Counted from the stretch's first letter, positions 16,453 through 26,059 are shown. The stretch is DNA of 64,000 bases from Paenibacillus phyllosphaerae (GCF_014192105.1 NZ_JACHXK010000002.1:73113-137112); one strand, 5' to 3'. Notes: generated by a model not told the origin, from the letters alone. Program-made: numbers and translations.

Positions 16453-16515
16453 ATGGCAGGGCTTTTCAACGGCTTCTTCAAGAACTCGCCCGATCTGGCG
16501 AAGAAAGAATCATAG
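16453..16515 (+). CDS. Possible 20-residue peptide gene between two terminators
   Basis: ATG 16453 opens a 20-codon frame (MAGLFNGFFKNSPDLAKKES, stop TAG) preceded by AAGGGG with nine bases of spacing and followed 14 bases later by a perfect hairpin terminator. The first half is hydrophobic/aromatic and the C-terminus is Lys-rich. The two terminators isolate it from both neighbours, so the hairpin at 16530 would otherwise have no gene to serve. It is too short for family assignment, and it could equally be chance in a short leader or small RNA. Confidence 0.3.
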   Translation: MAGLFNGFFKNSPDLAKKES

Positions 16516-16529
16516 ATGGATGGTAAGCG

Positions 16530-16551
16530 GCCCGTGCGAGCGGGCTTTTTT
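16530..16551 (+). terminator. Terminator of an isolated short transcript
   Basis: GCCCG pairs with CGGGC around a 6-nt loop and runs into six T. It lies 148 bases past the GT2 terminator, implying a separate short transcript in between. Confidence 0.75.
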
Positions 16552-16617
16552 CGTATTCTTCATGCTATAATCGGAATAAATGTGTAGCGATCAAGCATGA
16601 AGAAGGGAGCGGGCGCC

Positions 16618-17424
16618 GTGCCGACGGTTACCTTTTATCGCGATGAGGCGATGCCTTTCCTGGAGGGCAAGCGTTGTCTGGCGAACGATTTCGCCTATCA
16701 TAAGCATTTTCACGAGGAATATTCGATTGGCCTCATTGATTCGGGGGCAACGAACGCTTGGTGCGACGGGACGATGCTGCGCGTCGAGGCTGGGAATGTC
16801 ATCAGCTTCCCGCCGCTTATGCTGCATGCCTGCCATCCGGAAGAAGGCGTTGAATGGCAGTACAAAATGCTTTTCGTCAAGCCGGACTGGTTCGAAGGGT
16901 TGGAGCAGCGGACGATCGATCAACTGCATATTCCGTATTTACTCGGGGGATTGAAGAATGAGTCATGCCGCATTCGGTTGAACCGGGTCATGGAGGCGCT
17001 CTCCGGGCATGCGGATCCGCTTGAGACGGAGACGGCATTGGTCGAGCTCATTCAGGCGCTGGTCCTCACGGATGCCGACGATCTGCGGCATGAGCGTCGC
17101 AATCGGCAGGATCGCAAATACGTTACTCTGATGCAAGAGTATATCCATGCTCATTATACCGAGCGCATTACGCTGGAGGAGCTGGAGCGGATCGCCGGCA
17201 TCAGCAAATTCCACCTCATACGCATGTTCAAGCAGTGGAGCCATCTGCCGCCTCATGCTTACCAGAACCTGCTGCGCATCAACCATGCCAAGACGCAATT
17301 GGCCAAACAACGTCCGATCGCGGAGATCGCGGACGAAGCGGGCTTCTATGATCAGAGCCACTTCTCCCGAACGTTCTCGCGCATTGTCGGGACGACGCCT
17401 AACCGTTACGCAGCCACCAACTGA
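16618..17424 (+). CDS. AraC family transcriptional regulator
   Basis: A 268-residue regulator. The N-terminal half is a cupin-type effector domain (HKHFHEEYSIGLIDSG, GNVISFPPLMLHACHPEEG), as in AraC-type regulators that bind sugars or other small metabolites. The C-terminal 100 residues carry the two-helix AraC DNA-binding domain (ITLEELERIAGISKFHLIRM and EIADEAGFYDQSHFSRTFS). GTG 16618 is preferred to ATG 16597 because AAGGGAG precedes it at nine bases, and the shorter protein starts directly with the cupin strand. The proline dehydrogenase gene lies 79 bases downstream in the same direction and may be a target, but no operator was identified. Confidence 0.9.
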   Translation: MPTVTFYRDEAMPFLEGKRCLANDFAYHKHFHEEYSIGLIDSGATNAWCDGTMLRVEAGNVISFPPLMLHACHPEEGVEWQYKMLFVKPDWFEGLEQRTIDQLHIPYLLGGLKNESCRIRLNRVMEALSGHADPLETETALVELIQALVLTDADDLRHERRNRQDRKYVTLMQEYIHAHYTERITLEELERIAGISKFHLIRMFKQWSHLPPHAYQNLLRINHAKTQLAKQRPIAEIADEAGFYDQSHFSRTFSRIVGTTPNRYAATN

Positions 17425-17503
17425 GCATAGAGCAATTTTGTACAATACGTACATTCCCGCGTGCAGGTATGCTAGAGCTACTTGAACGTTAGGAGTGGGT
17501 CTT

Positions 17504-18496
17504 GTGCTGCATGAGGACAAATCAATTGAACCGTTGTTCGCGGAGACGATGAAGTCGATCGCGCGCCGCGCCGATCTGAAGGCATACGTCGAACATAATC
17601 CGCAGCTCTATCAGCTGCTCCGCCGCGCCGCCGCCCGGTATGTGACCGGCGATGATCGCCGGGACGGCCTGGAGGCTGCCGCTAGTCTGACAGCTCAAGG
17701 CTATGACGTCTCGCTCGAATATATCGGGGAGAATACGGCGACGGAAGCGGAATGCGAAGCGGCGGTGCGAGAGCTCTCCGGACTGATTGCGGAATTGGCC
17801 GGGAACAGGAGAAAGGCGCGGGTGTCGTTCGACCTGTCGCATATCGGACTGTCGCTTCATACCGATCTTGCCCTGCGGAATCTGCTGCAATTGGCCGAGC
17901 AGGCTGAGCCTGCGGGGATCGAGCTGTTCATCAGCATGGAGGAATCGGCCAAGACGGACCGGGTCTTGGACGTATATGAGCGGTCGGTCGCGCGCTATCC
18001 GTCGTCGATCGGAATCACGCTGCAGGCGCAACTGCATCGGACAGCCGCGGATCTTGCGCAACGACTGCCGGGGAATTCGCTTGTCCGGATCGTCAAAGGA
18101 GCTTACCAAGAGTCCGAGCAATCCGCGCTGCCTCGTTCGGAGCAGCTCAATAGGCGGTATCTCGAACTGGTCGAGCATGCCATCCTCCAAGGCCACCGCG
18201 TATCGATCGCCACGCACGACCAGCAGATCATCGATACGATCCTTACGCGCGGCTGGCTGTCGGAAGGGGCAGCCGAGTTCGAGATGCTGTATGGCATTCG
18301 AACGGAGCTGAGCCGCAAGCTGAAGGCGGCAGGACATCCGGTTCGCATCTATTTGACCTATGGCTCGGAATGGTATCTGTACATCTGCCATCGAATTGCC
18401 GAGCATCCGCCGAACTTGTACCGCGCGGTGATCGATATGGCAAGCGGGGAGTCGGTCGATCCGGTGAATAGTTATGCGGTATCGCGCGATCGTTAG
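17504..18496 (+). CDS. Proline dehydrogenase family protein
   Basis: A 330-residue cytoplasmic flavoenzyme-type protein. PRODH barrel motifs are present: VSLEYIGENTATEAE, FDLSHIGLS, GITLQAQLHRTAADL, NSLVRIVKGAYQES (FAD/substrate region), VSIATHDQQII, and the C-terminal RIYLTYGSEWYLYICHRIAEH with the Arg residues that hold proline carboxylate in the family. Such enzymes oxidise L-proline to pyrroline-5-carboxylate. No pyrroline-5-carboxylate dehydrogenase is adjacent. GTG 17504 is chosen because AGGAG at 17491-17495 is eight bases upstream; the in-frame GTG at 17495 overlaps that site. It ends in a perfect terminator. Confidence 0.9.
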   Translation: MLHEDKSIEPLFAETMKSIARRADLKAYVEHNPQLYQLLRRAAARYVTGDDRRDGLEAAASLTAQGYDVSLEYIGENTATEAECEAAVRELSGLIAELAGNRRKARVSFDLSHIGLSLHTDLALRNLLQLAEQAEPAGIELFISMEESAKTDRVLDVYERSVARYPSSIGITLQAQLHRTAADLAQRLPGNSLVRIVKGAYQESEQSALPRSEQLNRRYLELVEHAILQGHRVSIATHDQQIIDTILTRGWLSEGAAEFEMLYGIRTELSRKLKAAGHPVRIYLTYGSEWYLYICHRIAEHPPNLYRAVIDMASGESVDPVNSYAVSRDR

Positions 18497-18532
18497 CAGA
18501 TTGCGGGTATCAGGATTTAGGAGAACATAAAC

Positions 18533-18565
18533 AAGCCCAGGGAGCGTCATCTCCCTGGGCTTGTT
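18533..18565. terminator. Bidirectional terminator, perfect 12-bp stem
   Basis: AAGCCCAGGGAG pairs perfectly with CTCCCTGGGCTT around CGTCAT. T-rich ends follow on both strands, between the convergent PRODH and SRPBCC genes. Confidence 0.88.
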
Positions 18566-18592
18566 ATGCATATGCCCTTGCATATGTTTCGA

Positions 18593-19030
18593 TTAACGCC
18601 GGCGTTCGAGCACGTCCTTGATCCGGCGGAGATCCTTCTCGTTCGCCCGCCGCATCATGATCGCCATGAAAGGGGAGACGAAGGCGGAGAAACCGCTCGG
18701 ATTGCCCCTATTGCGCAGCGTCATGCGCGTGCCTTCCTCCGCATCTTCCCACGTATAGGTCGTTTCCATCGGAAAAGGGCCGTCAGCCGTTCGCATCACC
18801 ATCCGTTCGCCGGGCGTATAGTCGGAGATCTCGTACACGTAAGCGAGCTCGCGGCCTAGAAATTTTGCCTTGAAGGCGATCGTGGCGCCAAGCTGTACCG
18901 CATGACCGGATATCCATTCCGCCGAATCGATATTGGCGTACCACTCCGGGGCGTTCTCGGGATTGGCGGCGTAGGCAGCCGTTACATCCCGCGGACAGCG
19001 GATGACGATTTCGGTAAACACATTAACCAT
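18593..19030 (-). CDS. SRPBCC (START-like) family protein
   Basis: A 145-residue cytoplasmic protein of the polyketide-cyclase/START-like fold: FTEIVIRCPRDVTAAYAANP opens the first strand and helix, FLGRELAYVYEISDYTPGERM gives the long central strands, and TTYTWEDAEEGTRMTLRN with the final helix MRRANEKDLRRIKDVLE complete the cavity-lined fold. Such proteins bind hydrophobic small molecules; no specific ligand can be named. ATG 19030 has GGGAGG seven bases upstream, which rules out the in-frame ATG at 19054. Confidence 0.85.
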   Translation of the reverse strand: MVNVFTEIVIRCPRDVTAAYAANPENAPEWYANIDSAEWISGHAVQLGATIAFKAKFLGRELAYVYEISDYTPGERMVMRTADGPFPMETTYTWEDAEEGTRMTLRNRGNPSGFSAFVSPFMAIMMRRANEKDLRRIKDVLERRR

Positions 19031-19114
19031 GGCCAAACCTCCCGTTCCTAGCATTCAAGCCATCGTTAAGGCTACTGTTAGCATGAGCGATCGCTGAATG
19101 CCGTATTCCCCATC

Positions 19115-22100
19115 TTACGATTGTGAACCCAAACCAATCCCCGAGGCGATTTGCTGGACAAGCTTGCTCTCATGCGGCATGCCTATCTTGCGCGCATACT
19201 GCATGGCGCGTTTCCTGTAATGTTGCGCTCGTCGACTATCGCCTTCTTGCAAAGCGACTGCTCCGGCATAAGCGTAGTAACGCGGGTACGCGATCGGGAA
19301 TACTTTGGCAAAACTACGGAGCGCCTTCATGGCCTGCACAAGCTGCGTGCGATGAAGATCGCGATCCCTATCCTTCTGTGCTAGAAGCGTTAGCAGCGCT
19401 TCGACCAATGCGGCATATCCGTCGAACGCGTAATACGTGGTTGGCGACGATTGATCCATCAGCGTAAGGCCGAGCTGCACATAATGCTGCGCTACTTGCG
19501 TTTGGCCTAGCTTGCTATAGGCCAGCGCCAGCAAATTATAGGAACGAATTTCCTCGATCCGTCCGATCCCAATCGGGATGAGCGTCTCTGCTTCCTGGAG
19601 CAGACGAAGGGCTTCGTCGACGTGACCGGTATACAGTGCATTCTCCGCTTGCGCCAGCAGTCCCCAAGATTGCGCCTGCGCGTTGCCGCTGGATTGTCCG
19701 GAGCGGTAAATCGCCAATGCCAGCTCGCTGCTGGCCGCAAAATCGGCGCGATGGTAAGCGACCGACTTCACCATCAAGTAGGAAGAGGCTTCCCAGTAGC
19801 GCCGGTTGCCGATTCGCTCATAGATATCCATCGCTTGCTTGGCATAGTGCATTGCCTGCGGCCACTTTCCGATGCCAATGTAGTACAGCGACAGATCCAT
19901 GTATACCCAAGCTTCGGCGCTCAGCTCCTTGACTTGCCCCATTACGGAGAGCGATTGCTTCATGTAGGCTTTCGCCAGGGGATGGAGCGACATGATGCCT
20001 GCGGTCACGCACATGTTGCCGGAGATCTGCGCGAGCTCGGCTGACGCGCCGGCTCGTTCAGCCAAATTCAACGCATGCAGCGAATGGTAGAGATTCTCTG
20101 AAGGTTTATTAATGAAAAAGGCAATCTCGGCTAATCGCCAATAGCATCGGGCCTGCTCGAGCAGTTCATCGGCGTTGCGCGCGCTGGATTGGAATAACCG
20201 GACCGGCAAGATGCGACGAGCGATCTGGCGAATCGCCGCGGCCGCAAGGTCCCGTTTGAACTGTCCCGGGCTTGCCGCGATCGGACGACCTGCCAGCGCG
20301 AGCGCCTTCCCGAGCTGTTCGGAGGCTTGAGCCATATCTCCGATCCCCATATAAGCTTCGCCCAGCATGCGACGCCATCTTGCCGAGTCCGATGGCGCAG
20401 GCGCGAGCAGCGGGCTGTTGACCAGCTCCGAGAATAGCCGTGCCGCCTCGCGATAAGCACCGGTCCGCTGGGCAGCCATTCCCGCTTTCTCCAGATAATA
20501 AGCCGATTTGCCGGGATGCTCGGCCTTCGACCAATGGTAGGCGAGCAAGGAATAATGCGGGGACAAGTCGTACACGTGGTTCTCGTACCACTCGGCGAGC
20601 GCGAGATGAAGCTGTTTGCGCTGCGAATGGAGCAGCATGTTATAGCTGACTTCTTGCGTAATGACGTGCTTGAACAGATAGGTTAATTCCGCTTCAGCCG
20701 GCTCCCGCAGCGTCAGATTGACCTCGGCAAGAGAGGTGAGCCGGTACTCCAGCTCCAGCTGCTGGGCTTGCGCAGGCATCGTGCCGTCCAGCGCCGCGTA
20801 GGTGAACCAACGCCCGATGACGCTGGCAACCTTCAATACGAGCTGCTCCTCGGCGGGGAGACGGTCGATGCGACTGCGGACGATGCCCTGGATGGTCGTG
20901 GGAAAATGCTCGTTCTGCAACTCCTCCAGCTGGGCAGCTGCGACGCACTCGCCTGCATGGATGGCAATAAGTCCGCGGTCACGCAGCGCATAGGCCAGCT
21001 CCTCGCTGAAGAACGGATGGCCTTCGGACTTCTCCAGAATGAAACGGCCTATCGGCTCGGGCAGCGTACCGACCTGCAGCCGCTCAGCAAGAAGCTCCAG
21101 CGTCTCCGAGGCTGACAGGGCATGCAGCTCGATGACCGCGGCATGCGGAAGCTGGAACAGGGGCAACTCGGTCAAGATAATCGGTTCGCTCTCCGGGCGC
21201 GCAGCGAGCAGAATGAGCACATGCGGGAGCTGCTCTGCCACTTTGTGCAGCAAGGTCAAGGAAGCCGAGTCGATCCAATGGCCGTCGTCAATGACCAGGA
21301 CGGTTGGACGATCCAATAGGATTCCTTGCAGCAGCCGGATCATGAACTGATGGGTATTGTCCGCGCGTACATGTCCGGTCATCGGCGATGTCCATTCATT
21401 ATCCGGCAGCCGGTATGGCAATACCGGAGATAGGAGCGGCAGCCAATGCTGCAGGTCAGGAACGGCTTCGCGGATCTTGCGGGTTATCCAACCAGACTGC
21501 TTGCCCATAGGAGCAGGCTGACGGTCAGACTGGAGCAGGGTGTGGAAGATACTTCTCCAAGGGTAGTAAGGCGTCTGCTGCTCGATGGCATCGGCCGCGC
21601 CTTGCAGGAGGGTGACGCCAAGCTTCTCGGCTTCGAGCTGCACATGTTGGAGGAGATGGGATTTGCCGATCCCGGCTTCTCCGAACAGGCCGATAACGCC
21701 GCCGTGCCCTTGTTGCGCCCGTTCCAGGCGAGACCGCAATTGTTCCGCTTCAGCCTGCCGTCCGATCAATGGCTGGATGGCTGCAGGCTCTTCGATCGTA
21801 CCGCTCGGAATATAGACCGTTACGGCCTCGGGCAGTCCTTTCAGCAAGACACGCTCCCCATCATCAAACAGAATCTCGGCTGAGGCAGCTTTATAGGTAG
21901 CTTCATCGCATAGGACATGCCGGCCGGTCGACAGCTGCATCAGCCTTGCGGCGAGATTCATGGTATCCCCGATCATCGTATATTCGCGCTTCACGTGATT
22001 GCCGATGGACCCATAGAACACGACGCCGGTAGCCAAGCCGATGGCATGGGGAATCGCCTGGTCTTGCAAGCCTGCTTGGATGGCAAGCGCTGCCCGAACG

Positions 22101-23029
22101 GATCGCGCCGCGTCATTCTCATGGGTATAAGCCGGCATGCCGAAGGCGGCGATGACGGAGTTTCCTTTGTCATCGAGACTGATCTTGTGCACGGTTCCGC
22201 CATAGAGCTTCATCTGACGTTGAATGGTTGCGACGGTTGCTTGCAGACGGTCGGGATGAAGCGACTCGGCCGCGTCGCGGAGGTGAATGAACAACACGCT
22301 AATTAAACGCAGTTCGCAGGTCCAATCGACGGCTGCCGTCCGTTGTACGTCGTGCTCATTTCCTTCATAGGGCAAGCTTGCCGGCGCAAGGGACGGTTCT
22401 TGCACCTTTCGCAGAATGAACGCCTCATCGGAGGCTTTCGCCTGATCTGCTGAACAGTGCGCTTGAAGCAGCCGATAGGCTTCCTTCGACATGAGCACTT
22501 GCCCGGCTTCCGCAAAGGGGCTTGTCGCCCGAAGCTGGCTTATCGCCTCGCCGCCGAGTACCAGCTCGTAGCGTTCATCGACGCCGCCGGCCATGCATGC
22601 TTCGATCCGGCCTGCGCTTAAGGTCATGCGCAGGGATAGATGAAGGCCGGGGAGTATCGCTCGCTCGTGCAGAGCTTGCTGCAGGTGAAGCCCGCAGGCA
22701 GCTGCCTTGCGCAAGTTCGGCAGCAGGTTATCTTGTTGCCCATCCGCTTGCCATAAGGCCAACAGCGCATCTCCGGCAAAATTGACGACCTCGCCGCCGG
22801 CTTCGGTGATCGCCGTTATCATGCTGTCAAAGCAGGCGTTGAGAATAATGGAGACTTGCTCGACGCCGCCCGACCCTTGCTCGGTGAGCTTCTTGGTCAG
22901 GGAGGTGAAGCCGGATATATCTACGAAGAGGACAACCCCGTCAACAGCCGGTTGATGCGGATTGTATCGGAGCAAGGTGGCAGGATGTTGTGTCTGTTCG
23001 GGCATAGGTGTGTTCTCGACCTCTATCAT
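19115..23029 (-). CDS. Double class III cyclase / AAA ATPase / TPR signalling protein (soluble adenylyl cyclase-like)
   Basis: A 1304-residue cytoplasmic protein. Residues about 28-190 form a first cyclase homology domain with both metal aspartates (VVLFVDISGFTSL, Asp37; VVNFAGDALLALW, Asp87) but no transition-state Asn/Arg. Residues about 235-410 form a second domain that lacks the first metal Asp (LISVLFIHLRDAAE) but keeps GDTMNLAARL with the Asn and Arg. The two could therefore form one composite active site, as in mammalian soluble adenylyl cyclase. An AAA/STAND ATPase follows (Walker A GEAGIGKSHLL, Walker B-like VLVIDDGHWID), then about 500 residues of TPR-like helical repeats. This is the order of ADCY10. 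The ATG at 23029 has no clear ribosome binding site; an in-frame ATG 24 bases inside is an alternative. Whether it makes cAMP is unproven. Confidence 0.88.
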   Translation of the reverse strand: MIEVENTPMPEQTQHPATLLRYNPHQPAVDGVVLFVDISGFTSLTKKLTEQGSGGVEQVSIILNACFDSMITAITEAGGEVVNFAGDALLALWQADGQQDNLLPNLRKAAACGLHLQQALHERAILPGLHLSLRMTLSAGRIEACMAGGVDERYELVLGGEAISQLRATSPFAEAGQVLMSKEAYRLLQAHCSADQAKASDEAFILRKVQEPSLAPASLPYEGNEHDVQRTAAVDWTCELRLISVLFIHLRDAAESLHPDRLQATVATIQRQMKLYGGTVHKISLDDKGNSVIAAFGMPAYTHENDAARSVRAALAIQAGLQDQAIPHAIGLATGVVFYGSIGNHVKREYTMIGDTMNLAARLMQLSTGRHVLCDEATYKAASAEILFDDGERVLLKGLPEAVTVYIPSGTIEEPAAIQPLIGRQAEAEQLRSRLERAQQGHGGVIGLFGEAGIGKSHLLQHVQLEAEKLGVTLLQGAADAIEQQTPYYPWRSIFHTLLQSDRQPAPMGKQSGWITRKIREAVPDLQHWLPLLSPVLPYRLPDNEWTSPMTGHVRADNTHQFMIRLLQGILLDRPTVLVIDDGHWIDSASLTLLHKVAEQLPHVLILLAARPESEPIILTELPLFQLPHAAVIELHALSASETLELLAERLQVGTLPEPIGRFILEKSEGHPFFSEELAYALRDRGLIAIHAGECVAAAQLEELQNEHFPTTIQGIVRSRIDRLPAEEQLVLKVASVIGRWFTYAALDGTMPAQAQQLELEYRLTSLAEVNLTLREPAEAELTYLFKHVITQEVSYNMLLHSQRKQLHLALAEWYENHVYDLSPHYSLLAYHWSKAEHPGKSAYYLEKAGMAAQRTGAYREAARLFSELVNSPLLAPAPSDSARWRRMLGEAYMGIGDMAQASEQLGKALALAGRPIAASPGQFKRDLAAAAIRQIARRILPVRLFQSSARNADELLEQARCYWRLAEIAFFINKPSENLYHSLHALNLAERAGASAELAQISGNMCVTAGIMSLHPLAKAYMKQSLSVMGQVKELSAEAWVYMDLSLYYIGIGKWPQAMHYAKQAMDIYERIGNRRYWEASSYLMVKSVAYHRADFAASSELALAIYRSGQSSGNAQAQSWGLLAQAENALYTGHVDEALRLLQEAETLIPIGIGRIEEIRSYNLLALAYSKLGQTQVAQHYVQLGLTLMDQSSPTTYYAFDGYAALVEALLTLLAQKDRDRDLHRTQLVQAMKALRSFAKVFPIAYPRYYAYAGAVALQEGDSRRAQHYRKRAMQYARKIGMPHESKLVQQIASGIGLGSQS

Positions 23030-23302
23030 TAGGATGTTAGAAGTCTATTATGACATCGATCGACATTTTTTGGGAGAGTTCACCTACCTGAATTGAAGCG
23101 ACAAGCGTAAGAAAACGGCTGCCTTTACTTTACAGCCATCAGCCACAACGCATTCTGACAGGAGATTCGCGTTCGGATGACGGGTTGCCGTCATTTCCCT
23201 AGGGCAAATGAACCCGGCGCTCAGATACAATGGGCTAGTGATTCTCATAGGCAGCGAATGCGAAGGACAAGATAAATTAGAGGGAAGGGTGTCGTCAAAA
23301 GA

Positions 23303-24988
23303 ATGAAATTCTCGGTAGGTACGAAACTTCAAGGCGGATTTATTGCCGTTGCGGCGTTGGTTGGTGTTATTGGATCGCTTGCCTACGTAAATTTGGGAGA
23401 TGTAGACACCTCTTATTCCGATCTGACGGACAGGCGGAGCGTCATTTTGTCCAATGCGAAAGATCTCCAGATTAACGCCTCACAGGAAATATCAGGACTG
23501 CGCGGCATTCTGCTGGAAGAAGATGATTCGAATGAGGTCCTCGCTACGGCGATGACCGAATTGGACACGGCTATTGCGTCTATGTTGAAGCTGGTCGACG
23601 ACGACAAGCATGTGCAGACACTCAATGAACTTTCTTCCAAAAACAAAAGCTTCAAGGAAGCGGCCGAACAGACGCTGGCCTTGTATGCAACGAATGAAGA
23701 GTCGGCCAAGCAGCATGCCATGAATGTGGCAATTCCCATAGCAAGAGAAATTCGTACAATGGCGGATTCGCTAGCCGAAGATCAATTGACGCTTATGCTT
23801 GACGGCAGCAAAGAAAAAACAGTGTACGTGAACGAATTAAAGAAGACGTTGGCTATATTAAGCCTATCAGCTATTGCGCTCGCGATTATTATCGGGTGGC
23901 TTATTACGCGTAGTATTACCAAACCCGTCATGGCGATTCGGCACGAGTCGCAGAAAATGGCGTCTGGCGATCTGACCGGTGACGCCATCCGGATCCATGC
24001 CCAAGATGAGATTGGCGAACTGACGGTATCGTTCAATCAGATGAAATCTAATCTGAAGACGCTGATCGGCCAAGTCACCGGCAATGCCAATCAGGTCGGC
24101 ATCACTTCGGACGAGCTGGCGGCAAGCGCCGAACAGACTAGCCATGCGACGGAGCAGATCTCCGGTTCCATCCAAGAGATTGCACTCGGGGCCGAGCAGC
24201 AAGTGTCCCGTGCCGCAGAGTCGGCAGAAGCCGTGACGGAAATCACGCGCGGAATGGCGCAAGCAGCCGAGTCGATTATGCACGTGGCGAACCTGACGCA
24301 ATCGACGAATGCCAAAGCAAAGCAAGGCAGCAGTGTGGCGAAGCAAGCGGTAGATCAGATGAATCTCGTTCAGCATTCGGTCAGCCAGACCGCTGATGTC
24401 GTTCATAGCCTTGGCGATAAATCGAATGAGATCGGCGAGATCGTGCAGATCATTACGGAAATATCGAGCCAGACGAATCTGCTCGCGCTGAATGCAGCCA
24501 TCGAAGCTGCCCGCGCAGGTGAGCAGGGCAGAGGATTCGCCGTCGTAGCTGACGAAGTGCGCAAGCTGGCCGAGGAATCGGGACAAGCGGCTTCGCAAAT
24601 CCGCACCTTGATTGAAGCGATTCAGCAGAGCACGAAGCAAGCGGTGCTCTCGATGAATGAAGGCACGTCGGTTGTGAGAAGCGGGATCGATATGGTACGA
24701 ATGACAGGGGACGCTTTCGCCGAGATTGTGCAGGCGGTTGAAGAGGTTGCGGCAGAGTCGCAAGAAGTGTCGGCGATCGTGGAGCAGGTCTCCGCAAGTT
24801 CCAAAGGCGTGGCGACGATGATCAGCTCGGTAACGCGCACCGCCGAAGAATCGGCCGGCAGCACGGAGAATGTGGCTGCTTCGGCGGAAGAGCAGAATGC
24901 TTCCATGCAGGAAATCGCGGCTTCGGCAGAAGACTTAAGCCGACTGGCCCAAGAGCTGCAGGATACGGTACGGGTATTCAAGCTGTAA
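23303..24988 (+). CDS. Methyl-accepting chemotaxis protein with four-helix-bundle sensor
   Basis: A 561-residue chemoreceptor. TM1 lies near residues 10-28 ([19 protein letters not shown]), followed by a helical extracellular sensor of about 150 residues rich in Asp/Glu/Ala/Leu, TM2 near 187-207 ([19 protein letters not shown]), a HAMP domain ([19 protein letters not shown]) and the cytoplasmic hairpin with [17 protein letters not shown]. The sensor type resembles 4HB_MCP domains. ATG 23303 has GGAAGGGTG about a dozen bases upstream. It ends in a good terminator and is monocistronic. Confidence 0.93.
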   Translation: MKFSVGTKLQGGFIAVAALVGVIGSLAYVNLGDVDTSYSDLTDRRSVILSNAKDLQINASQEISGLRGILLEEDDSNEVLATAMTELDTAIASMLKLVDDDKHVQTLNELSSKNKSFKEAAEQTLALYATNEESAKQHAMNVAIPIAREIRTMADSLAEDQLTLMLDGSKEKTVYVNELKKTLAILSLSAIALAIIIGWLITRSITKPVMAIRHESQKMASGDLTGDAIRIHAQDEIGELTVSFNQMKSNLKTLIGQVTGNANQVGITSDELAASAEQTSHATEQISGSIQEIALGAEQQVSRAAESAEAVTEITRGMAQAAESIMHVANLTQSTNAKAKQGSSVAKQAVDQMNLVQHSVSQTADVVHSLGDKSNEIGEIVQIITEISSQTNLLALNAAIEAARAGEQGRGFAVVADEVRKLAEESGQAASQIRTLIEAIQQSTKQAVLSMNEGTSVVRSGIDMVRMTGDAFAEIVQAVEEVAAESQEVSAIVEQVSASSKGVATMISSVTRTAEESAGSTENVAASAEEQNASMQEIAASAEDLSRLAQELQDTVRVFKL

Positions 24989-25004
24989 TGAGCTGTAACG
25001 AAAG

Positions 25005-25044
25005 AAGGCAGACTGCAAGCTATAAGCTTGCGGCCTGCCTTTTT
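25005..25044 (+). terminator. Terminator after the second chemoreceptor
   Basis: AAGGCAGACTGCAAGCT pairs with AGCTTGCGGCCTGCCTT and runs into TTTT. Confidence 0.82.
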
Positions 25045-25071
25045 CGGCTATCTATCCGAGTGCGTTCGCGA

Positions 25072-25935
25072 TTACCCTTGATTGCTTACGATGGCGCGGA
25101 CAGCGTCGGCCACTGGGGTGCTTGGACGGCCGAGTACCTTCTCCAGATCGTCGCTGACGAGATTGAGCGCATCTTCGCGGATTGCGGATTGGATGGCGAC
25201 GAGGATGGGCACGACGAAGTCAGGCACACCGGCTTGGCCCATGATGCTGGCGTAAGTCGCATCGTCCACCTGCTGCACCGGAACTTCACGGCCGATTGCA
25301 TCGCTTAGCGCTGCGGCGAATTGCTCTTGCGTCAGCGGTTGGCCGCCGAACTCATAAACCTTGTTCTCGTGGCCTTCGCCGGCGAGAACAATAGCCGCAG
25401 CTTCCGCATAATCGCGGCGGTTAGCCCAGCCGACCTTGCCGGAACCTGCCGATGTGATCCATGGCGCTCCGCCAAGCACGGCGTTAATGGTGCCAAGCTC
25501 GTTCTCCGTATACCAGTTGTTGCGCAGGAAGGCGTAAGGAATGCCTGTCGCGAGAATGGCGTTCTCTGTTGCACGATGCACTTCCGCGAGGAACAGCGTA
25601 CTCTCTTGCGCGTTGGTCGCGCTCGTGTATGCGATGAAACGAACGCCGGCGGCCTTCGCTGCCGCTACCGCAGCGGAATGTTGGCGGATGCGTGTCTCCG
25701 TATCGCCATCAGCGGAGATGATGAGCAGACGATCGATTCCCGCGAATGCAGCGGCAAGAGATTCCGGCTGATCGAAATCGCCGAAGCGAACGTCAACGCC
25801 TTGGGCACGAAGCGATTCCGCTTTCTCCGGATTGCGCACGCTCACAGCCAGATTCGCTGCAGGTACTGTTTTGAGCAAAGTTTCAACGACGATGGAGCCA
25901 AGTTGTCCAGTTGCGCCTGTTACGAGTAGTTTCAT
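25072..25935 (-). CDS. NmrA-type NAD(P)H-dependent reductase (QorB/YtfG-like)
   Basis: A 287-residue atypical short-chain dehydrogenase. The N-terminal GATGQLGSIVV motif binds NADP(H), VRNPEKAESLRAQGV specifies the adenosine site, and FIAYTSATN plus PYAFLRNNWYTEN mark the QOR2/NmrA subgroup, which reduces quinones or related electrophiles. The expected catalytic Tyr of classical SDRs is not present, as usual for this subgroup. ATG 25935 has GGAGGG nine bases upstream. It is driven by an exceptionally good promoter with an operator-like dyad over the -10 (see 25977-26012), suggesting induction by electrophiles through an HxlR- or TetR-type repressor; no such regulator is in the window. Confidence 0.88.
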   Translation of the reverse strand: MKLLVTGATGQLGSIVVETLLKTVPAANLAVSVRNPEKAESLRAQGVDVRFGDFDQPESLAAAFAGIDRLLIISADGDTETRIRQHSAAVAAAKAAGVRFIAYTSATNAQESTLFLAEVHRATENAILATGIPYAFLRNNWYTENELGTINAVLGGAPWITSAGSGKVGWANRRDYAEAAAIVLAGEGHENKVYEFGGQPLTQEQFAAALSDAIGREVPVQQVDDATYASIMGQAGVPDFVVPILVAIQSAIREDALNLVSDDLEKVLGRPSTPVADAVRAIVSNQG

Positions 25936-25976
25936 AAGGGAATCCCTCCGGTTAGTGGATGTACGTTTCTCATTCC

Positions 25977-26012
25977 TGTAACAAGTATAGTTACAAGTTG
26001 GCGGGGTGTCAA
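25977..26012 (-). promoter_or_regulatory. Sigma-A promoter of the NmrA-type gene with dyad operator over the -10
   Basis: On the minus strand TTGACA (26012-26007), 17 bases, then TATACT (25989-25984) is close to consensus. The -10 is the centre of a perfect dyad TGTAAC-7-GTTACA (25977-25995). The geometry is that of a repressor site blocking the -10. Confidence 0.8.
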
Positions 26013-26043
26013 TCGTCTATAAGCGATGCCGGTAAAAGTATTC

Positions 26044-26059
26044 ATGATACCGTTTACAT
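26044..26059. promoter_or_regulatory. Possible CcpA cre site
   Basis: ATGATACCGTTTACAT differs from the cre consensus WTGNNARCGNWWWCAW at one position. It lies between the NmrA-type gene and the amylopullulanase gene and could act on either. Confidence 0.45.
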
